Positions 8,680 to 16,327 of a DNA stretch of 64,000 nucleotides are shown here, in pieces. The translations under genes were made by a program, and so were the position numbers. Within the stretch, counting starts at the first letter, position 1. Every line of letters begins with the position of its first letter. The notes beneath the pieces were generated by a model. It worked only from the letters and a program-made list of their open reading frames with translations, was not told the DNA's origin and made no database searches. This DNA comes from an uncultured Clostridia bacterium (GTDB taxonomy: Bacteria; Bacillota; Clostridia; Oscillospirales; CAG-382), in NCBI GenBank assembly GCA_947628695.1, contig CANRAV010000003.1, positions 57,655 through 121,654 of the forward strand. Reading direction: 5' to 3'.

Positions 8680-10437
8680 ATGAAGAAGGCAATTTCGATG
8701 CTTATCGCGGCGACCCTGTTTATTACGGGCTGTTCGGACGGAAATGCGCAAAGCGAAGAGGTTTCCGCCGTTTTCAGCGACGTAAACGGCGACGGAGCCA
8801 TAGACAACCTCGACGCGGTTATGGTCCTCCGCTCCGACGCTGGGATAAACCCGCTTACGGCGGAGCAGGCAGCCCGTGCGGACGTAAACGGCGACGGTGT
8901 GGCCGACAACCTGGACGCGTCGTTCTTAATACGCTACGACGCGGGGCTGTACCCCAACGCCTCTGCGCCCTCCGAAAGCGCCGTCGCAGAGGTGCCGGAG
9001 GGGGCCGTAGACTACGTGCTGGGGCTTAAAAGCTTCGCCCCGACAAGCGGCTTCTACGCGGCCGACGGCGCGGACATAGCAAGCGGCGACGAGGCCTTGA
9101 AGGCTCGCGCAGCTGCGCTTTTCGCAAACGGCGGCAAGGCGATAACGCTGGAAACGGACGAAGCCTTCTCCCCGGAGGGTGTCCCCGCCTCCGTCATTGA
9201 TCAGGCGTACAAGATCGAGGTCGGCGACAGCATCAAGATAACCGCCCGCACCGACCGCGCGCTTTACTACGGCGCGATGACCGTAAGCCGCTATTTTAAG
9301 CTTCAGGGCGGCATGAAGTGCGGCGTTTACACCGACTGGCCCGACCTTGCGGAGCGCTGCCTCCACCTTGACATTGCGCGCAAGTACTTCACCAAGGACT
9401 GGATTATCGACATGATACGCTCTGCTGCGACCTTCGGCATAAACGCGGTAGAGCTGCACTTCAGCGAAAGCGAGGGCTTCCGCATTCAGTGCGACACAGA
9501 TCCATCCATAATGAGCGACGAATACCTTACAAAGGACGAAGTGCGCGAAATAATGGCATCCGCTGCGGAGCTTTACGTGGAGATAATACCCGCGTTTGAC
9601 TCGCCCGGGCACCTTATGCAGATACTTTCCGCACATCCGGAGTACTCGCTTACGGACGTGGACGGCTACAACTCGCCGAAGACGCTTGACATAACGAACC
9701 CGGAGGCGGTAAACTACATGAAGTCGCTGCTTGACGAATATGCAGAGCTGTTCGCGGACTGCGAGAAGTTCTCCATAGGCGGCGACGAAAGCTTCGGCTG
9801 GTCAAACGTGCCGAGGATGCAGTTCTCCGCCTGGCAAATCCTTGAGGACTACGCCAAGGCGACCTACGGCGAGAAGGCAAACGCGCACGACGCCTACGTC
9901 GGCTACGTCAACGACATTGCCGACTACATGGAAGCCAAGGGCTTCAAGGTGCGCGCCTGGAACGACGGGCTTATGCGCACCGCCGGGCAGGCAGCCGTCA
10001 ACGTGCCCTCCAAGGACATCGAGGTGCTGTACTGGACGAACAACGGCACGCTTAAGGCGACCCTCGTCGACGACTACCTCCAAAACGGCTACAAGGTCAT
10101 AAACGTCAACGAAAACTACATGTACTACGTGCTTAAGGACGGCTACGACGAACCCTCCGCCGAACGCATCTACAACGAGTGGAACGGCGGCGTCTTCACA
10201 GGAGCCGACAAAGAACACGGCATAAACTACGTATCGGATCTAAGCAAGCTTGAAGGCGTGCTTGAGAGCGCCTACTTCTGCATTTGGTGCGACAAGCAGG
10301 AGACGCAGACCCCCGAGCAGGTCAGGGAAGGCAGCCGCATCGCACTCCGCGCTATGGCCGTTAAGGCCTGGAACAGCAGCCCCCACGTCGACTACTACTC
10401 CTTCATCGACCAGCAAAAGGCCATCGGCGGCAAGTAG
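8680..10437 (+). CDS. dockerin-bearing lipoprotein beta-N-acetylhexosaminidase (GH20)
   Basis: A 585-residue secreted enzyme. A lipoprotein signal peptide ends with LFITGC (Cys18). Residues about 30-90 form a type I dockerin with two calcium loops (DVNGDGAIDNLDA and DVNGDGVADNLDA). The rest is a GH20b-like domain plus a GH20 barrel, with the catalytic Asp-Glu pair in IGGDES near residue 370. GH20 enzymes remove terminal GlcNAc/GalNAc from glycans such as mucin or chitin oligosaccharides, using substrate-assisted catalysis. A dockerin combined with a lipid anchor on one protein is unusual, because dockerins normally plug free enzymes into cohesin scaffolds. The gene has its own terminator downstream. 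No cohesin is visible in the window. Confidence 0.9.
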   Translation: MKKAISMLIAATLFITGCSDGNAQSEEVSAVFSDVNGDGAIDNLDAVMVLRSDAGINPLTAEQAARADVNGDGVADNLDASFLIRYDAGLYPNASAPSESAVAEVPEGAVDYVLGLKSFAPTSGFYAADGADIASGDEALKARAAALFANGGKAITLETDEAFSPEGVPASVIDQAYKIEVGDSIKITARTDRALYYGAMTVSRYFKLQGGMKCGVYTDWPDLAERCLHLDIARKYFTKDWIIDMIRSAATFGINAVELHFSESEGFRIQCDTDPSIMSDEYLTKDEVREIMASAAELYVEIIPAFDSPGHLMQILSAHPEYSLTDVDGYNSPKTLDITNPEAVNYMKSLLDEYAELFADCEKFSIGGDESFGWSNVPRMQFSAWQILEDYAKATYGEKANAHDAYVGYVNDIADYMEAKGFKVRAWNDGLMRTAGQAAVNVPSKDIEVLYWTNNGTLKATLVDDYLQNGYKVINVNENYMYYVLKDGYDEPSAERIYNEWNGGVFTGADKEHGINYVSDLSKLEGVLESAYFCIWCDKQETQTPEQVREGSRIALRAMAVKAWNSSPHVDYYSFIDQQKAIGGK

Positions 10438-10481
10438 GGCGCTCTTCGCACTTCCTTGTTTTTCGCACTTTTATTTATTAT

Positions 10482-10507
10482 GGACGGGCCCCGGCCCGTC
10501 CTTTGTA
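10482..10507 (+). terminator. intrinsic terminator after the hexosaminidase gene
   Basis: The perfect stem GGACGGG / CCCGTCC with a short GC loop is followed by TTTGTATTTTT. Confidence 0.75.
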
Positions 10508-10729
10508 TTTTTATATGAAGGGACTCGGTCCCTTCATGGCTCTCTAAATTAGGCTTTTCAAAAACAATAGCTTTTTAGGCCCAAAGGGCACAGCCCTTTG
10601 GAATCCCGAGCTGGCAACGCAAGTTGCGTCAAAGCGATGTAAAGGCTTGTCACACGTATGAAGCCGTTTATCTATTGTACCACGCTAAAGCCTTTGCCCG
10701 CGAGCGGAGCGAGCATACAATCAATAACG

Positions 10730-10760
10730 AAAAATCCGGCGACAGGTGCGCCGGATTTTT
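10730..10760. terminator. bidirectional intrinsic terminator
   Basis: The stem AAAAATCCGGCG / CGCCGGATTTTT with a seven-base loop gives a U-tract in both directions. It lies between convergent transcription units. Confidence 0.7.
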
Positions 10761-10851
10761 CTCCTTGGATTCCCGCGAGTGCCTACCACCGCCCCCACGG
10801 GGTGGGGGTAGGCGCGAGACGCGAGTGAACGGGAATCTATAATAAACAGAA

Positions 10852-10884
10852 GGCTTTTTGAAAAATTGCATTTTTCAAAAAGCC
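10852..10884. terminator. long A/T-flanked hairpin near the rplL end
   Basis: A perfect 14-bp stem GGCTTTTTGAAAAA with a five-base loop. On the minus strand it follows rplL and is trailed by TTCTGTTTATT, so it may act as the distal terminator of the rplJL transcript. Confidence 0.5.
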
Positions 10885-10908
10885 ATCCTTTTAGTTGTTT
10901 TGGGGGTA

Positions 10909-10936
10909 CCCCCGAAAATCGTCAGATTTTTGGGGG
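10909..10936 (-). terminator. hairpin directly after rplL
   Basis: The stem CCCCCGAAAATC / GATTTTTGGGGG starts two bases after the rplL stop on the minus strand. The U-tract is poor, so termination may depend on the next hairpin. Confidence 0.5.
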
Positions 10937-10938
10937 AA

Positions 10939-11316
10939 TTACTTTACTTCTACGGTAGCGCCGGCTTCTTCAAGCTGCTTCTTTACAGCCTCTGCGTCTT
11001 CCTTGGAAGCGCCTTCCTTTATGGTCTTCGGGAGAGCGTCTACCATGTCCTTTGCTTCCTTAAGGCCAACGCCTGCAAGGTCCTTTATAGCCCTGATAAC
11101 GCTGGTTCTCTTGGACGCGTCGGCAACGCCGGTTACGACAACGTCAAACTCGGTCTTCTCCTCTGCGGGAGCGGCTGCTGCTGCAGGGCCTGCTGCTACT
11201 GCAACGGGTGCGGCGGAAACGCCGAATTCCTCTTCAAGAGCCTTTACAAGGTCGGAAAGCTCAAGAATAGTAAGTTCTTTTACCATATCCAAAATGGCTT
11301 GAGATTTTTCGTTCAT
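10939..11316 (-). CDS. rplL: 50S ribosomal protein L7/L12
   Basis: A 125-residue protein with the L7/L12 N-terminal dimerisation helices ([21 protein letters not shown]), an Ala/Pro-rich hinge (about residues 34-55) and the C-terminal factor-binding domain ([35 protein letters not shown] end). It forms the flexible ribosomal stalk that recruits translation GTPases. It follows rplJ by 44 bases and is co-transcribed under the L10 leader. Length and sequence are ordinary. Confidence 0.97.
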   Translation of the reverse strand: MNEKSQAILDMVKELTILELSDLVKALEEEFGVSAAPVAVAAGPAAAAAPAEEKTEFDVVVTGVADASKRTSVIRAIKDLAGVGLKEAKDMVDALPKTIKEGASKEDAEAVKKQLEEAGATVEVK

Positions 11317-11360
11317 TTTTTAATCCTCCGAATACTAAAATATTTTATTAACTGATTTTC

Positions 11361-11891
11361 TTACTCCGCCGCGGGAGCTTCTTCTGCCGGTGCAGCTTCG
11401 CCGCCCTTGTCGATAATAGCCTGCAATGCATATGCAAAGCCATACAGCGAGGACTGCAAAGAGCCGAGCATCTTTGCGATGAGCACTTCCTTGGACGGTA
11501 TCTCGGCCAAAGCCTTGACGCCCTCGGTATCAAGCAGGTTGCCGTCGACATAGCCTGCCTTAAGAACAAAGTTTTCGTGATCCTTTGCGTAGTCCGCAAG
11601 AATCTTCGCCGCTGCAACCTGGTCGTTCTGACTGATTGCAAACGCCGTCATGCCGGTGAGCGAGCTTTTAAGCCCTTCATAGCCGACCTCGTCGCAAGCC
11701 TTGCTTATAAGCGTATTCTTTATAACCGAATACTCAACGCCCGCCTTGCGAAGCTCCGCCCTAAGCTTTGTATCGTCTTCAACGTTAATGCCCTTGTAGT
11801 CAACAAGTACGCCGGCAACGGAAGACTTTATCTTCTCCGCCAGTGCGGCAACAACCGCCTGCTTTTGTTCCAAAACCTGTGCGCTTGCCAT
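11361..11891 (-). CDS. rplJ: 50S ribosomal protein L10
   Basis: A 176-residue protein with the L10 N-terminal rRNA-binding domain (EKIKSSVAGVLVDYKGINVEDDTKLRAELRKAGVEY has the family pattern, shown here as VLVDYKGI and LRAELRKAGVEY) and a C-terminal helix for L7/L12 dimers. The tail is Ala/Glu-rich. It anchors the L7/L12 stalk and in Firmicutes represses its own operon by binding the leader RNA. The start ATG is preceded by an ACGGAGG ribosome-binding site. Confidence 0.97.
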   Translation of the reverse strand: MASAQVLEQKQAVVAALAEKIKSSVAGVLVDYKGINVEDDTKLRAELRKAGVEYSVIKNTLISKACDEVGYEGLKSSLTGMTAFAISQNDQVAAAKILADYAKDHENFVLKAGYVDGNLLDTEGVKALAEIPSKEVLIAKMLGSLQSSLYGFAYALQAIIDKGGEAAPAEEAPAAE

Positions 11892-11914
11892 TTAGTGGTT
11901 TCACCTCCGTTTTA

Positions 11915-12062
11915 TGTTGTAAAAAGCCCCCCGCCGACAGACAGCGAGGGGCATAATCAACCACAACTACGGTTTATTACACATCCTCGGCAGGCGGGAA
12001 AGCGCCGCTTACACGCCCCGACGTGCGGAGCGTACCTGCTGTCTGCGGAAATGCCTTATTTC
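11915..12062 (-). ncRNA. L10 ribosomal protein leader (rplJ-rplL autoregulation)
   Basis: The minus-strand RNA between the promoter at 12070-12098 and rplJ contains the hallmarks of the Firmicutes L10 leader. These are a CCGCAGACAGCAGGT block, a CCGAGGATGTGTAATAAACC block near the centre and a final GC hairpin (GCCCCTCGCTGTCTG...CGGGGGGC) followed by TTTTT. The CAGACAG segment near the 5' end can pair with CTGTCTG of the final hairpin, giving an antiterminator. L10 (with L12) binding should favour termination. Boundaries are approximate. Confidence 0.85.
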
Positions 12063-12069
12063 TTTGACT

Positions 12070-12098
12070 ATTATAACACCGCAAAAACGGTTTGTCAA
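12070..12098 (-). promoter_or_regulatory. sigma-A promoter of rplJ-rplL
   Basis: On the minus strand, consensus TTGACA (12093-12098) and TATAAT (12070-12075) are separated by exactly 17 bases. The promoter lies directly upstream of the L10 leader. Confidence 0.9.
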
Positions 12099-12114
12099 CA
12101 GTTTTTTGGGGATT

Positions 12115-12813
12115 TTAGCCCTCTGCCCTCATCACGGGGTTTACCTTTATGCCGGGGCCCATGGTGGAAGCTATAACGCAGGACTTGATGTACTGACCCT
12201 TTGCAGCGGCCGGCTTTGCCTTAATAAGCGCGCCGAGAAGAGTCATGTAATTCTCCCTAAGCTTATCCTTGCCGAAGCTTACCTTGCCTATCGGGCAGTG
12301 GATGATGTTGGTCTTGTCAAGCCTGTACTCGATCTTACCGGCCTTGGCCTCCTGAACGGCCTTCGCAACGTCCATGGTTACGGTGCCCGCCTTGGGGTTA
12401 GGCATCAAGCCCTTGGGGCCGAGGATCTTACCGAGACGGCCTATAACGCCCATCATGTCCGGAGTGGCGATGATAACGTCAAAGTCGAACCAGTTCTCCT
12501 TCTGGATCTTCTGAACGTAATCTTCTGCGCCGACATAGTCGGATCCTGCCTCTTCAGCCGCAGCGGCCTTGTCGCCCTTTGCGAAAACGAGGGTGCGAAC
12601 GGTCTTGCCCGTGCCGTTGGGGAGCACAACCGCGCCCCTGACCTGCTGGTCTGCATGGCGGGAGTCAAGACCCATCCTGAAGTGAACCTCTACGGTCTCG
12701 TCAAACTTGGCCTTTGCGATGTCGCAAACTATGCCGAATGCTTCGTCGCTTTCGTATATCTTGGATTTTTCGTAAGCCTTAAGGCTTTCTACGTATTTCT
12801 TGCCTTTTTTCAT
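12115..12813 (-). CDS. rplA: 50S ribosomal protein L1
   Basis: A 232-residue protein that forms the L1 stalk at the ribosomal E site. The start is the ATG at 12813 ([11 protein letters not shown]), preceded by AAGGAGGGCGCGGAA. An upstream in-frame start would overlap rplK and lacks this signal. Typical L1 blocks are present: [28 protein letters not shown] and GPGIKVNP near the C-terminus. It lies 13 bases after rplK. L1 probably also represses the rplK-rplA mRNA by binding a leader that mimics its rRNA site. Confidence 0.97.
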   Translation of the reverse strand: MKKGKKYVESLKAYEKSKIYESDEAFGIVCDIAKAKFDETVEVHFRMGLDSRHADQQVRGAVVLPNGTGKTVRTLVFAKGDKAAAAEEAGSDYVGAEDYVQKIQKENWFDFDVIIATPDMMGVIGRLGKILGPKGLMPNPKAGTVTMDVAKAVQEAKAGKIEYRLDKTNIIHCPIGKVSFGKDKLRENYMTLLGALIKAKPAAAKGQYIKSCVIASTMGPGIKVNPVMRAEG

Positions 12814-12826
12814 TTCCGCGCCCTCC

Positions 12827-13252
12827 TTAGTCAACTACGGTAACGCCCATGGAACGAGCGGTACCCGCAATCATGCTCATAGCGGTCTCTATGGATGCCG
12901 CATTGAGGTCGGGCATCTTTGTTTCCGCTATCTTGCGTATCTGCTCTTTCGTTATCTGAGCAACCTTGGTCTTGTTGGGAGTGCCGGAAGCAGTCTCAAT
13001 ACCGCAGGCCTTCTTTATAAGAACGGCTGCAGGCGGAGTCTTCGTAATGAAGGAGAAGGAACGGTCCGCATACACGGTGATGACAACGGGGATTATAAGA
13101 CCAACGTCGTTCTTCGTCCTCTCGTTAAACTCCTTGGTGAACATAGGTATAGCAACACCGTACTGACCGAGGGCAGGACCTATCGGCGGCTGGGGAGTTG
13201 CCTTACCGGCGGGAATTTGAAGCTTAATATAACCTACTATCTTCTTTGCCAT
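12827..13252 (-). CDS. rplK: 50S ribosomal protein L11
   Basis: A 141-residue protein with the N-terminal domain ([20 protein letters not shown]), the proline-rich hinge and the C-terminal rRNA-binding domain ([22 protein letters not shown]). It binds the GTPase-associated region of 23S rRNA. It precedes rplA and follows nusG, the standard order. The length is exactly that of the family. Confidence 0.97.
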   Translation of the reverse strand: MAKKIVGYIKLQIPAGKATPQPPIGPALGQYGVAIPMFTKEFNERTKNDVGLIIPVVITVYADRSFSFITKTPPAAVLIKKACGIETASGTPNKTKVAQITKEQIRKIAETKMPDLNAASIETAMSMIAGTARSMGVTVVD

Positions 13253-13265
13253 AATTTACACCTCC

Positions 13266-13304
13266 GTGGTAATCGTAATCGGGAGCATGGCGGCTCCCTC
13301 CCAC
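13266..13304 (-). promoter_or_regulatory. candidate L1-binding leader of rplK-rplA
   Basis: Read on the minus strand, GTGGGAGGGAGCC...GCTCCCGATTACGATTACCAC folds into a bulged stem (GTGG / CCAC outer, GGGAG / CTCCC inner). It lies directly before the rplK ribosome-binding site. This matches the general shape of L1-stalk mimics used for translational feedback in rplK-rplA operons. Assigning it to L1 is inference. Confidence 0.5.
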
Positions 13305-13388
13305 ATTTGTTTACGGCTTTATGCCTTGAATTAAATAATTACTGTTTTAACGGTTTTGCTTTAACGCGGCAGACGGCCTTTTTGAAAG

Positions 13389-13934
13389 CTACTGCTGCTC
13401 TACAACCTCTACCTGGTTGGTGTCAAGCTCTACCTTCGTTTCCCTGCCGAACAGGGACGCGCTTACGGTCACCTTCCGCTTGTCGTCCGTGATCTCCTCA
13501 ACCACGCCGATAAAGCCGGAAAGAGGCCCGCTGCAAATCTTAACGCTGTCGCCGACGGCGTAGTTGACCTCTATGACCTTGGTCTCAACGCCCAATGCGT
13601 CAACCTCCGCCTCCGAAAGGGGCGTAGGGTTCGACCCCGGGCCAACAAAGCCCGTCACGCCGGACGTGCTGCGTACTATGTGCCAAGTCTCGGGGTTCAT
13701 CACCATCTTCACAAGTACATAGCACGGAAAAAGCTTCCGCTCTACCTCCTTTGGAGTATCGCTGTCGGCACTTATCTCCTGCACCGTCTCCGTAGGAATG
13801 CGGATGTCCTGTATCAAGTCCCCAAGTCCGCGGTTCTCCACCATCTTTTCAAGATTGCCGGCGACCTTGTTTTCGTAACCGGAATACGTGTGAACCACAT
13901 ACCAAAGCGGGGTATCCTCATGTGCTATATTCAT
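13389..13934 (-). CDS. nusG: transcription termination/antitermination protein NusG
   Basis: A 181-residue protein with the NGN domain (WYVVHTYSGYENKVAGNLEK, KLFPCYVLVKM, WHIVRSTSGVTGFVG) and a C-terminal KOW domain (GDSVKICSGPLSGFIGVVEEI). It binds RNA polymerase and modulates elongation and coupling to ribosomes. It lies between secE and rplK, as in nearly all bacteria. Nothing unusual. Confidence 0.97.
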   Translation of the reverse strand: MNIAHEDTPLWYVVHTYSGYENKVAGNLEKMVENRGLGDLIQDIRIPTETVQEISADSDTPKEVERKLFPCYVLVKMVMNPETWHIVRSTSGVTGFVGPGSNPTPLSEAEVDALGVETKVIEVNYAVGDSVKICSGPLSGFIGVVEEITDDKRKVTVSASLFGRETKVELDTNQVEVVEQQ

Positions 13935-13954
13935 GTAAAACCAAACCCCTTAAA

Positions 13955-14560
13955 TCAGCTTACGAGACTCGCCAACAGCTCTACAAGCTTGGCAAGGCCG
14001 AAGTCCAAAAGGCCTATAACAAGACCGCTTACAACGAGGCACACGAGAACAACTATCGTGTTCTTTACCGTGAACTCTCTGGACGGCCAGGTGACCTTCT
14101 TAAGCTCGCTCTTGTGGTCCTTAAAGAAGTTCTTAAGCCACTGACCGAAGCGGTTGTTTGCCTTTATGCTTATGACTGATACAACGACAAGAACAACAAC
14201 TATGCCGAGGAATATCACAAGCGCCCAGGGGAAGCTGCCGCCGTCGTCACTTGTTGTGGCAGCTGCGGTGCTTTGCGACTCTTCACCGGAAGCCTCGGAT
14301 GTTTCCTCGGTCGTCTCCGCAGATGCGTCCGACGTTTCGGCCGCGGAAGCCTCCGACGTAGTCTCTGCCACGGAAATCTCGGACGCAGTGTCTGTCACGG
14401 CAGCCTCGATCTTAGACTCTTCCGCCGAAATCTCCGACGTGTCCTCAGAACTGACGGGGATGTTGACATCGCTGCTTTCGGCAAAGGCCGAGAAAGAACC
14501 GAAGGACAAAACCGCAAGCAAGGAAAGCAGAAGCGCTAAAACGCTTAAAGACTTTTTCAT
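13955..14560 (-). CDS. secE: SecE translocase subunit with a signal-peptide-led, Ser/Thr/Glu-rich N-terminal extension
   Basis: A 201-residue protein whose last ~70 residues are a normal SecE: an amphipathic helix with LKKVTWPSREF, then the conserved membrane span ending in LLDFGLAKLVEL. Ordinary Firmicutes SecE proteins consist of little more than this. Here it is preceded by a typical signal peptide (about residues 1-27, ending FSAFA), some 80 residues of low-complexity Ser/Thr/Glu/Ala sequence and an extra membrane span (about 109-132). The implied topology (signal peptide out, extracytoplasmic linker, span in, cytoplasmic helix, SecE span) keeps the SecE core in its usual orientation. It lies between rpmG and nusG, so identity as the housekeeping SecE is secure. 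The role of the extension is unknown. Confidence 0.9.
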   Translation of the reverse strand: MKKSLSVLALLLSLLAVLSFGSFSAFAESSDVNIPVSSEDTSEISAEESKIEAAVTDTASEISVAETTSEASAAETSDASAETTEETSEASGEESQSTAAATTSDDGGSFPWALVIFLGIVVVLVVVSVISIKANNRFGQWLKNFFKDHKSELKKVTWPSREFTVKNTIVVLVCLVVSGLVIGLLDFGLAKLVELLASLVS

Positions 14561-14573
14561 ACTTTACTTCTCC

Positions 14574-14723
14574 TTACTTACTTTCCTTGTGGACTGTGCG
14601 CTTCTTGCAGAATCTGCAGTACTTCTTAAGCTCAAGCCTGTCAGGGTCATTCTTTTTGTTTTTCATGCTTTCGTAGTTTCTCTGCTTGCATTCACTACAA
14701 ACAAAAGTGATCTTAACTCTCAT
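14574..14723 (-). CDS. rpmG: 50S ribosomal protein L33, zinc-binding type
   Basis: A 49-residue protein starting [18 protein letters not shown] and ending [14 protein letters not shown]. The two CxxC pairs (CSEC, CRFC) identify the zinc-containing form of L33. The ATG follows a GGAGGTGCCGAA ribosome-binding site. It is the first gene of the rpmG-secE-nusG-rplK-rplA operon and lies 13 bases before secE. Size and sequence are typical. Confidence 0.95.
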   Translation of the reverse strand: MRVKITFVCSECKQRNYESMKNKKNDPDRLELKKYCRFCKKRTVHKESK

Positions 14724-14798
14724 TTCGGCACCTCCATTATTTGTTACCTTCCTCTTTGACGGAACGCCCCCGACCCAAAACGGGCACGAAAAAAAAGA

Positions 14799-14837
14799 CC
14801 TTCCGCAGAGGTAAAGACATTATACCACTGCGGAAGG
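14799..14837 (-). terminator. terminator of the upstream membrane-protein gene, with a promoter in its loop
   Basis: On the minus strand, CCTTCCGCAG / CTGCGGAAGG form a ten-bp stem with a 19-base loop, followed by TCTTTTTTTT. It ends the transcript from the 335-residue membrane-protein gene. The -10 box of the rpmG promoter lies within the loop. Confidence 0.75.
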
Positions 14838-14848
14838 CCATTTGTCAA
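14819..14848 (-). promoter_or_regulatory. sigma-A promoter of rpmG-secE-nusG-rplKA
   Basis: On the minus strand, TTGACA (14843-14848) and TATAAT (14819-14824) are spaced 18 bases apart. Initiation would fall inside the terminator loop, so the new transcript lacks the upstream stem arm and escapes termination. Confidence 0.85.
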
Positions 14849-14866
14849 TAGCTTTTTTGCCGTTTT

Positions 14867-15874
14867 TTATTCTTTTTCATTGGTTTTGCGCTTTCCCGCG
14901 CGTCCTGCGGCCTTTTCCCGCTCTGCCTCCAGCATTGCGTTCGTCCCGTCCTCTGCGGACTTGCGCGCCTCGTCAGCCGCCGCCTTCTGCGCCTTATATC
15001 GCTTTATCATGCCGTTGTAGCGGAACGCCAAAACCGCAGAAAGCACGTAAACGGCGATCTGCACCGCTGCGCCGGCGACAAAGGCCGCAAAATTGCAGTG
15101 CGGTATCAAAAGCCAATCAAGCGCTTCAACGGCGTATTCCGGGATGAAGCCGACGCCGGAGAAGCTTATAAAGAAGCTGCGCACCACCGTGACCGCAAGC
15201 AGCACACCGGAGACGATAAAGCAGTTGCGCGCATAGATAAGGCTGCCCTGCCCGAACGGGAAGCCGAAGCGAAGCCCGTCGCGCACGTTGCAAAGCGTCT
15301 GCCTTTCGTACCTCTTGAACAGGTAGACGCAGTACGCGACCATAATGCAGATAAGCGCGGGTATCACCGCGAAGGTTTTTGCCTCCGATATTGCCTTGGC
15401 AAGCAGAACCGTGCCGTTAGTCCTTACAAGGAACAGCTTGCCGAACATGCCGCAGCCGATAAACGCGGCCAAAAGCAGAAGCCCTATGACTGCCGCCGCG
15501 GTTGAAGCAAGCGAGAACGCTGCCAAAAAGCCCGCACCCTTTTTGCCCTTGGAGGAGTAGACAATCCAAAGCCCTATTGCGTAACAGGTCCTGAGTGCCG
15601 CAAGGAACAGGGTCACGGGCAGCAGATAGCCGCGAAACGCCGTAAGAAGGGCGGAAAGGCTTGTGAAAATCGCAAGAAGCAGCACCGCGCGCGAGGACGC
15701 AAGCTTTGACAGCCTTTTTTTAAGCGTGCGCTCGTTTACCGTGCGCTGCGTCCTGCCCTCCACGGTGTAGAGGTTGGAATCGGTATGCCCGTTTTTGTCC
15801 CCTGCCCTGATGGCTTCGTTAAAAACGTCCGTGGGCATGGTCTGCCGTTCGGACGTAGTGCTGCGTTCGTCCAT
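14867..15874 (-). CDS. multi-pass membrane protein of unknown function
   Basis: A 335-residue protein, not recognised. The first ~60 residues are hydrophilic, followed by about seven or eight hydrophobic spans between residues 65 and 290 (for example AVLLLAIFTSLSALL and IPALICIMVAYCVYLF). A basic/acidic cytoplasmic tail (KAQKAAADEARKSAED pattern) is probably coiled coil. The start ATG follows AAGGAG at eight bases. It is 18 bases downstream of rpiB on the same strand and is the last gene of the tsaE-tsaB-rpiB unit, closed by the hairpin at 14799-14837. No catalytic motif is visible. Confidence 0.75.
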   Translation of the reverse strand: MDERSTTSERQTMPTDVFNEAIRAGDKNGHTDSNLYTVEGRTQRTVNERTLKKRLSKLASSRAVLLLAIFTSLSALLTAFRGYLLPVTLFLAALRTCYAIGLWIVYSSKGKKGAGFLAAFSLASTAAAVIGLLLLAAFIGCGMFGKLFLVRTNGTVLLAKAISEAKTFAVIPALICIMVAYCVYLFKRYERQTLCNVRDGLRFGFPFGQGSLIYARNCFIVSGVLLAVTVVRSFFISFSGVGFIPEYAVEALDWLLIPHCNFAAFVAGAAVQIAVYVLSAVLAFRYNGMIKRYKAQKAAADEARKSAEDGTNAMLEAEREKAAGRAGKRKTNEKE

Positions 15875-15892
15875 ACCATGTGCTCCTTATGC

Positions 15893-16327
15893 TTAGAGGT
15901 CTTCAAGCATGTCAACGCGCCTTTGATGCCTGCCGCCCTCGAAATCGGTCCCTACGAATATGCGGGAAAGCTTTACTGCCTTCTCCGCGTCTATCACTCT
16001 GCCGCCAAGGCAGAGGACGTTTGCGTTGTTGTGGCGGCGCGTCATCTCCGCCGAAAACTCGTCGGAAAGCGCCGCTGCGCGTATGCCGCGCTGCTTGTTC
16101 GCCGCCATGGACATGCCTATGCCCGTTCCGCAGCAAAGTATGCCAAGATTTGCGTCGCCGCTTTGTATCTTTTTGCAAAGCGCCTTCGCGTATGCCGGGT
16201 AGTCGACGGATACGTCGGCACTGTCGGTGCCGAGGTCGCACACCTCGTGCCCGTCGTCTGTAAGCGCCTTTATTATCGCCTGCTTTATATCATACCCGCC
16301 GTGGTCGGCCGCTATAACTATTTTCAT
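15893..16327 (-). CDS. rpiB: ribose-5-phosphate isomerase B
   Basis: A 144-residue RpiB/LacAB-family sugar-phosphate isomerase that interconverts ribose 5-phosphate and ribulose 5-phosphate. It shows ADHGGYDIK at the N-terminus, the anion-hole/catalytic Cys block CCGTGIGMSMAANK (about residues 65-78), RAAALSDEFSAEMTRRHNNANVL and FEGGRHQRRVDML at the C-terminus. The ATG overlaps the tsaB stop (ATGA), so the genes are translationally coupled. Allose-6-phosphate isomerases share the fold, but the lone housekeeping-type copy favours RpiB. Confidence 0.93.
   Translation of the reverse strand: MKIVIAADHGGYDIKQAIIKALTDDGHEVCDLGTDSADVSVDYPAYAKALCKKIQSGDANLGILCCGTGIGMSMAANKQRGIRAAALSDEFSAEMTRRHNNANVLCLGGRVIDAEKAVKLSRIFVGTDFEGGRHQRRVDMLEDL

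Larger units (their letters stand above)
10438..10938. repeat. gene-free stretch packed with stem-loops
   Basis: About 500 bases without a gene. It holds successive inverted repeats: 10482-10501 (terminator), 10515-10537 (ATGAAGGGA / TCCCTTCAT), 10581-10601 (CCAAAGGGC / GCCCTTTGG), 10730-10760 (12-bp stem flanked by A and T runs, a bidirectional terminator), 10768-10837 (imperfect, long, GC-rich, closed by GATTCCCG / CGGGAATC), 10852-10884 (14-bp stem GGCTTTTTGAAAAA) and 10909-10936. Such a density suggests repeat or REP-like elements inserted between the convergent hexosaminidase and rplL genes. Copies elsewhere in the genome cannot be checked from this window. Confidence 0.55.
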
